Assembly: GCA_016793585.1 (NCBI GenBank)
Contig: JAEUJR010000671.1
Coordinates: forward strand, 1-11,808
Length of the DNA: 11,808 nucleotides
Reading direction: 5' to 3'
DNA from: Archangium sp.
GTDB taxonomy: Bacteria; Myxococcota; Myxococcia; Myxococcales; Myxococcaceae
The notes under the pieces were generated by a model. The model was given only the letters and a program-made list of their open reading frames with translations, searched no databases and was not told the DNA's origin. Made by a program: the position numbers and the translations under genes. Below, one piece after another: positions 7,741-11,808 of this stretch (position 1 is its first letter; each line of letters begins with the position of its first letter).

Positions 7741-7805
7741 TGAGTCAGTGAGGCTGGGCCGACGCGTCCAGTGAAATCGGGTGGTTCGCGCTGCGTCAGC
7801 GTGGG

Positions 7806-7833
7806 TTGTGGGTGGTGCCGGGCCGGTTATCAT
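7806..7833 (+). promoter_or_regulatory. Candidate promoter for the small protein and HDAC genes
   Basis: TATCAT at 7828-7833 matches the -10 consensus at five of six positions. TTGTGG at 7806-7811 stands 16 bases upstream as a weak -35 (three of six). The predicted start near 7840 would give a leader of about 34 bases to the ATG at 7874. The preceding hairpin at 7720 is consistent with a new transcript starting here. Confidence 0.4.
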
Positions 7834-7860
7834 TGCAGCAGCTTCACACGGCGGTTCGAC

Positions 7861-7865
7861 GGGAG
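7861..7865 (+). promoter_or_regulatory. Ribosome binding site deciding the small protein start
   Basis: GGGAG, eight bases ahead of the ATG at 7874. It favours this start over in-frame GTG codons further up (7781), which would add a low-complexity segment and lie upstream of the candidate promoter. Confidence 0.6.
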
Positions 7866-7873
7866 TCTCCAAC

Positions 7874-8062
7874 ATGCTCGACGGGTACATCATCGAAGAG
7901 CTGCGTCGCCGTGAAGCGGAGCGTCAGCGCCAGGAGCGGCAGCGGCCTCAGGTCGAAATCCCGCTCCACCGTGACGACGACGACTCGGCTGATCGCCGCT
8001 CGGAGAAGGACGAGCCCGCGACCAACACCGAAGGTGGCAGCGTCGTCACCATCGATTTCTGA
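7874..8062 (+). CDS. Small charged protein of 62 residues, function unknown
   Basis: I do not recognise a named family, although the style (MLDGYIIEELRRREAE at the N-terminus, short hydrophobic VVTIDF at the C-terminus) recalls tiny conserved proteins of myxobacteria; that is an impression from memory, not a search. Residues 1-25 could form one helix (IIEELRRREAERQRQERQR), next comes VEIPLHRDDDD, then a highly charged, probably disordered stretch, then a short beta-like tail. Hydrophobic ends with a disordered middle suggest a protein that docks on a partner. Coding status is supported by a good ribosome binding site, a plausible promoter, and a 9-base gap to the HDAC gene, which lacks its own ribosome binding site and may depend on translation of this gene. 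Confidence 0.62.
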   Translation: MLDGYIIEELRRREAERQRQERQRPQVEIPLHRDDDDSADRRSEKDEPATNTEGGSVVTIDF

Positions 8063-8071
8063 CGGTCTTCA

Positions 8072-9817
8072 GTGCTCCCTCAAGGTCTGCGGCGCTGGTT
8101 CGATCGCGGTGCGCGGCTCAAGGTCTTCTACGACGAGGCGTACCGTCTTCCGCTGAGCGGGGTGGAGTCAGGCCCTGCGCACCTCGAGACGCGACGCGCT
8201 GACGACGCCATTCACTACTTGCTCGCCTCGGAGATCATCGCGGCCTCCGATGTGATCACGCCGCAGCCCGCGAGCTACGCCGACCTCGGCCGCGTTCACA
8301 CCGACGAGTACCTGGAGTCGCTGCAGAAGGTCGAGACGATCGCCCACCTGTTCGCGGTCGATCCCTCCGACGTCTACGTCGACGAGGTGTTGCGCACGGT
8401 ACGCCTGGCGACGGGCGGCACCATTCAGGGCGCCCGACACGCGCTCGCGCACACGTCTCCCGTGCTCAACACGCTCGGCGGGTTCCATCACGCGGCGCCT
8501 TCTCGCGGAGCGGGCTTCTGCGCCGTACACGACGTCGCGGTCGCCATCGCCGTGCTGCGCGCCGACGGCTTCACCGGCCGCATCGCGGTGCTCGATCTCG
8601 ACTGTCACCCGCCCGATGGAACGGCTGCCTGTCTGGGCCGTGACGCGTCGGTGTGGCTGGGCTCCATCTCGGGCACGTCGTGGGGCCCGCTCGAGGGCGT
8701 CGACGAGGTGCAGCTGCCCGAAGGCTCGGGTGACGACGTGTACCTCGACGCGCTCGAGAAGCTCTTGTCCCGCGCGCCGAAGGTCGACTTCGCGTTCGTG
8801 CTCGCTGGTGGTGACGTGCTCGCGGGTGATCGGCTGGGCACGCTGGGGCTCTCGCTCTCGGGCGTGCGCCGTCGCGATCTGCGCGTGCTCGAGCACTTCG
8901 CCGAGCTGCCGCAGCTGTGGCTGCCCGCCGGTGGCTACACCTCGCACGCGTGGAAGGTGCTCGCGGGCTCGGGGCTGGTGCTGGCGAAGCACTCTGACGA
9001 GCCAATCCCCTCCGACTTCGACCCGCTCGCTGCGCGCATGAAGGGCATCGCCCGCAGCATCAAGCCCGAGAACCTGGGCAGCGCGCCGCTGCTCTCGGAG
9101 GCCGACGTCGCCGAGGCGCTGGGGCTTCCCCGCAGCGGGCCCGCGCGGCTCGTCTCGTACTACACGCCCGAAGGGCTCGAGTTCGCGCTCGAGAAGTACC
9201 GGGTGCTGCCGCTCGTTCGTCGGCTGGGCTTCGAGAACCTGCACGTCGTGATCGATCGCGCAGGGGCGTACGACCGCGCCCGCCTGCTGGGCCGCGACTC
9301 GACCACCGGTGGAAACGTGGTGCTGGTCGAGCTCGAAGTCGAGCGCCGGCGTGTCGGTGACGGCACCTTCCTCTTCGTCAACTGGCTCTCGCTCCGAAAC
9401 CCGCGCGCGCGCTTCTCGTCGGTTCGGCCGCAGCTGCCCGGTCAAGAGGTGCCCGGCCTGGGCCTCGCGAAGGAGCTCACGCACCTGCTCACGTTGATGG
9501 CGCAGCGGCTGTTGCTCGACGGCGTCGCCTTTCGGCCGTCGTGGTTCCACATGGCGTGGGCAGCGCGGCAGTCAGCGCGTTTCGTCAACTCTGCGCGGCA
9601 GGGGCGCTTCGAGGCGCTGTGCCGTGACGTGCGCGGCATCTCGCTGCTCGACGCGACCCGAGCGGTGGCCGAGGGGCGCATGCTGCTCAACGGTCAGCCG
9701 TACGCGTGGGAGGCCGACGAGATGGTGCGCTGGCTTCACCCGCCCGACGACGAGGCCGACAAGGCGGCCATCGCCGAGGTGCGTGAGTCGAGTCACTTCA
9801 CGCTGGCCGTCAGTTGA
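8072..9817 (+). CDS. Histone deacetylase-family protein (class IV-like) with a long uncharacterised C-terminal region
   Basis: 581 residues from GTG at 8072. Residues 17-300 are an arginase/deacetylase-fold domain most like class IV (HDAC11-type) enzymes: VFYDEAYRLPL, VHTDEYLESL, TGGTIQGARHAL, GGFHHAAPSRGAGFC and LAGDRLG. The catalytic set is present: H139-H140, zinc ligands D177, H179 and D248, and Y289 in GGY. So it probably removes acetyl or related acyl groups from lysines, polyamines or small molecules; bacteria without histones use such enzymes on other substrates. The usual HHG/HQG after the zinc histidine is replaced by HPP. Residues about 300-581 are a second region of unknown role, with LPGQEVPGLGLAKELTHLL and WFHMAWAARQSARF as its most distinctive parts. 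The start lacks a ribosome binding site and lies 9 bases after the small protein gene. Its stop overlaps the convergent repeat-protein gene. Confidence 0.88.
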   Translation: MLPQGLRRWFDRGARLKVFYDEAYRLPLSGVESGPAHLETRRADDAIHYLLASEIIAASDVITPQPASYADLGRVHTDEYLESLQKVETIAHLFAVDPSDVYVDEVLRTVRLATGGTIQGARHALAHTSPVLNTLGGFHHAAPSRGAGFCAVHDVAVAIAVLRADGFTGRIAVLDLDCHPPDGTAACLGRDASVWLGSISGTSWGPLEGVDEVQLPEGSGDDVYLDALEKLLSRAPKVDFAFVLAGGDVLAGDRLGTLGLSLSGVRRRDLRVLEHFAELPQLWLPAGGYTSHAWKVLAGSGLVLAKHSDEPIPSDFDPLAARMKGIARSIKPENLGSAPLLSEADVAEALGLPRSGPARLVSYYTPEGLEFALEKYRVLPLVRRLGFENLHVVIDRAGAYDRARLLGRDSTTGGNVVLVELEVERRRVGDGTFLFVNWLSLRNPRARFSSVRPQLPGQEVPGLGLAKELTHLLTLMAQRLLLDGVAFRPSWFHMAWAARQSARFVNSARQGRFEALCRDVRGISLLDATRAVAEGRMLLNGQPYAWEADEMVRWLHPPDDEADKAAIAEVRESSHFTLAVS

Positions 9818-11808
9818 GGGTGGCGGTGAAGCTGTAGGTGCCCGACGACGAGCTGAAGCCGTCGACCCAGAGATAGTAGGTGCCCGAGGTGAGCGTGCGG
9901 CTGATGGGGCCGAACGTGAGGTTGCCGCCAGTGCACACCAGCTCGCTCGCCGAGCTGCAGGTCGCGCTGGGCCCCGTCAGGGCGAGCACGGGCGTCGCGA
10001 AGCCGCTCCCCGGCGTGAGGGTGACGCTGAAGCTGCGCGTGCCGCTCACGGTGAACGAGTAGACGCGGTCGGGGCCGCTGCCGCCACACGACGCCGAGGT
10101 GCGATCGCTGATCGCCGTGGTGGTCGAGCCGCTCACCGAGGCGGTGCCCGTCGTGCCCAGCGAGAACGAGAGCGGAATCGGGTCGGAGCAGCTCTCGCCC
10201 GACGCGACGGTGCCGCCGCTCAACGTCACGCTCAGCGAGAACGTGCCCGAGGCGCCCGAGACGCCATCGACCCAGAGGTAGTACGTACCGGCAGCCAGCG
10301 ACGTCGCGCTGAAGTTCACCGTCGCGCCGCTCGCGGTGCCGGCCAGGCAGTCGTACTCCGAGGCGGTGCTGCAGCTGGCGCTGGGGCCTTCGAGCACCAA
10401 CGCGCCGCGGAAGCTGCCCGACGGCGTGAGCACGGCCGTCACCGACTGGCCGCTGGTGACGGTGAAGGAATAGACGACGTCGGGTCCCGTGACCGAGGTG
10501 CAGACGAGCGACGAGGTGTTGTCGTTGACGCGGCCGACGGTGGTGCCCGAGACGGTGGCGCTGTTGCCGACGAAGGTGAGGGGCGTGGGGGCGGTGCACG
10601 ACTCGCCGCCGGTCGAGGTGCCGCCCGTCAACGAGGCGCTGAGGGTGAAGGTGCCTGCGCCCGCACCCGACACCGAGTCGACCCAGAGGTAGTACGTGCC
10701 GGCCGTCAGCGTCGTCGAAGGAATACTCGCGCTCCCTCCGCCGGTCGTCGACGCGTTGCACGCCGTCTGGGTGGCCGAGCTGCAGGCCGTACCCTGCATG
10801 AGCGTGAGAATCGGGCGCCACGTCGAACCGGGCGTGACGGAGGCGCTGAAGACCTGGCCGGCCGTCGCCGTGAAGGAATAGACGACGTCGGCGCTGCTGG
10901 TGGCGCAGGTCGAGCTCTGGTCGTTCGCTGCGCCGCTCACGGTGCTCGAGGCCGACGCTGCGCCGCCGGTGAAGACGAGCGGAACCGCGGTCGAGCAGGT
11001 GTCTCCGGCGATACCGGCCGTCTGGGTCGTGACCGTCATGCTGAAGGCGCCGCTGCCGACGCCGACATTCTTCACCACCAGGTAGTACGTGCCCGAGGCG
11101 AGGCTGGTGGCGGTGAGGGTGCCCTGCGCGCTGCTGCTCGGCGACTCGCCGCACGTCAGCTCACTCGCGGTGGCACACGACGCGATGGTGGTGGGGCCCA
11201 GCAGCATCACGCTGGCGCGCGAACCCGACGAGGGCGTGACGGTCGCCGTGAGCGAGGCCGTCGTCGTGGGGAGCGTGAGGCGGTAGTAGCGATCGGGCCC
11301 GGCCGCCGTGCAGGCCGTGGTGGTGACGTTCTGCATGTAGCCGTCGGTCGTCGCAGAGACGGTCGTCGAGCCGCTCGTCAGCGTCAGCACCTCGGCGCCG
11401 CTGCAGTCGTCGCCCACCATGGGCACCGGGGTGGACAAGGTGACGGTCGCGGTGAAGGTGCCCGTCGCCGTGGCGCTGAGCGCGTCGACGATCAACCGGT
11501 AGCTCCCGGCCTGCAGATTGACTGGCGTGCTCGCCGAGGTGCCGCTCTGGCAGCGCAGCTCGGTCGTGCAGTCGTCACGGCGCAGGTACCCCACCGGCGT
11601 GCTGCTGCCGCCGATGCTGGTGATGGTGAAGCTCACGTCGGAGGCCTGGGCCACCACGAACGTGAAGGCGATGTCCTTTCCCGCGCCGCCACAGGTCCCC
11701 GAGGAGTCGTCGTTCGCGGAGGTCAACGAGCCCGTCGCCGTGAACTGCGTCGAGCTGATGGGCGTCATCGCGATCGCGGTCGCGCACGTGTCACCGGCCA
11801 CCGCGCTG
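9810..11808 (-). CDS. Large secreted-type protein of PPC-like repeats, N-terminus off the right edge
   Basis: At least 665 residues; the frame is still open at the right edge, so the start and any signal peptide are not visible, and the GTG at 11801 should not be taken as the start. The visible part is five repeats of about 130 residues, each resembling the bacterial pre-peptidase C-terminal (PPC) beta-sandwich domain: G[DE]xC at the front, C..xxxD.VYSFTV in the middle, and AGTYYLWVD.. followed by GTFSLSV at the end. Each repeat holds exactly four cysteines at nearly fixed spacing, and there are no others. The composition is very rich in S, T, G and A and poor in lysine, typical of exported surface or matrix proteins. 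No protease or other catalytic domain and no C-terminal anchor are visible. Its job may be adhesion or carrying an N-terminal enzyme that lies outside the window. The stop overlaps that of the HDAC gene. Confidence 0.85.
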   Translation of the reverse strand, partial: SAVAGDTCATAIAMTPISSTQFTATGSLTSANDDSSGTCGGAGKDIAFTFVVAQASDVSFTITSIGGSSTPVGYLRRDDCTTELRCQSGTSASTPVNLQAGSYRLIVDALSATATGTFTATVTLSTPVPMVGDDCSGAEVLTLTSGSTTVSATTDGYMQNVTTTACTAAGPDRYYRLTLPTTTASLTATVTPSSGSRASVMLLGPTTIASCATASELTCGESPSSSAQGTLTATSLASGTYYLVVKNVGVGSGAFSMTVTTQTAGIAGDTCSTAVPLVFTGGAASASSTVSGAANDQSSTCATSSADVVYSFTATAGQVFSASVTPGSTWRPILTLMQGTACSSATQTACNASTTGGGSASIPSTTLTAGTYYLWVDSVSGAGAGTFTLSASLTGGTSTGGESCTAPTPLTFVGNSATVSGTTVGRVNDNTSSLVCTSVTGPDVVYSFTVTSGQSVTAVLTPSGSFRGALVLEGPSASCSTASEYDCLAGTASGATVNFSATSLAAGTYYLWVDGVSGASGTFSLSVTLSGGTVASGESCSDPIPLSFSLGTTGTASVSGSTTTAISDRTSASCGGSGPDRVYSFTVSGTRSFSVTLTPGSGFATPVLALTGPSATCSSASELVCTGGNLTFGPISRTLTSGTYYLWVDGFSSSSGTYSFTATLN
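9813..10199 (-). repeat. PPC-like repeat 5
   Basis: Last repeat, ending at the C-terminus in SFTATLN. Cysteines occur in GESC, ASCGGSGPD, ATCSS and ELVC; the strand motif GTYYLWVDGFS is present. It has the longest C1-C2 spacing (34 residues). Confidence 0.75.
10200..10607 (-). repeat. PPC-like repeat 4
   Basis: Begins with GESC; cysteines follow in LVCTS, ASCST and YDCLA; it carries GPDVVYSFTV and AGTYYLWVDGVSG. It is closest in wording to repeats 3 and 5. Confidence 0.75.
10608..11006 (-). repeat. PPC-like repeat 3
   Basis: Begins with GDTC; cysteines follow in SSTCA, TACSS and TACNA; it carries ADVVYSFTA and AGTYYLWVDSVSG. Confidence 0.75.
11007..11414 (-). repeat. PPC-like repeat 2
   Basis: Begins with GDDC; cysteines follow in TACTA, ASCAT and LTCGE; it carries GPDRYYRLTLP and SGTYYLVVKNVG, slightly diverged from repeats 3-5. 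Confidence 0.7.
11415..11795 (-). repeat. PPC-like repeat 1 (most diverged of those visible)
   Basis: Begins with GDTC; cysteines follow in GTCGG, DDCTT and LRCQS. The strand motif has become AGSYRLIVDALS, and the last two cysteines are 6 rather than 8 residues apart. More repeats may lie beyond the right edge. Confidence 0.65.

Noticed and set aside
7781..7873. Upstream extension of the small protein to a GTG at 7781
   Set aside because: The extension would precede the candidate promoter and lacks a ribosome binding site, whereas GGGAG stands eight bases before the ATG at 7874.
8168..9550. 460-codon minus-strand frame inside the HDAC gene
   Set aside because: It is antisense to the conserved HDAC domain, and its composition is that of a shadow frame.
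9860..11110. Recurring DNA block around CGACCCAGAGGTAGTACGTG suggesting a CRISPR-like or other repeat array
   Set aside because: The copies are about 400 bases apart, imperfect and in frame; they simply encode the repeated TYYLWVD strand of the PPC-like domains.
9793..11154. 453-codon minus-strand frame overlapping the repeat protein
   Set aside because: It is histidine/arginine-rich out-of-frame reading of the repeat DNA; the frame with GTYYLWVD repeats and regular cysteines is the real one.

Overview
The window is GC-rich and densely coded, with third-position G/C preference and several GTG starts. The gene content includes a class IV-type histone deacetylase homologue with a long C-terminal extension, a secreted protein built from cysteine-paired repeats, and a PafA-like secreted phosphatase. 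Together these suggest a myxobacterium-like bacterium (Myxococcota or a relative). That assignment is an inference from gene style; no rRNA or other marker gene is present. I see no insertion sequence, integrase, tRNA, rRNA or CRISPR array.

Left part (1-5734, all minus strand). Reading from right to left, 5734-2352 looks like one tightly packed four-gene operon. It encodes a secreted PafA-type alkaline phosphatase, a 2-oxoglutarate/Fe(II) dioxygenase-like protein joined to it by a GTGA stop/start overlap, a small exported protein resembling the polyhydroxyalkanoate-system (PHA_gran_rgn) family, and a one-pass membrane protein with a TPR-like helical body that begins directly after the previous stop. 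A 279-base gap (2073-2351) follows, carrying short repeats and a candidate promoter. Then comes a SNF2/HepA-type helicase whose C-terminus lies beyond the left edge.

Middle (5802-8062, plus strand). A 67-base divergent region separates the phosphatase from a YbgC-type acyl-CoA thioesterase, followed by a class II (GlpX-type) fructose-1,6-bisphosphatase with a complete active site. A perfect palindrome overlaps the bisphosphatase stop codon. Next is an SRPBCC/COQ10-type protein ending in a hairpin, then a very small charged protein (7874-8062) behind a plausible promoter.

Right part (8072-11808). The small protein lies 9 bases upstream of, and is probably cotranscribed with, a 581-residue HDAC-family protein. 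This converges tail to tail, with overlapping stop codons, on a minus-strand gene that enters from the right edge. That gene encodes at least five PPC-like beta-sandwich repeats, each with exactly four cysteines.

Most of the window is metabolic and envelope or secreted functions. I found no complete new defence or mobile system. The most interesting items are the HDAC-plus-extension protein with its tiny upstream partner, the exported PHA_gran_rgn-like protein in the phosphatase operon, and the regular four-cysteine repeat architecture.
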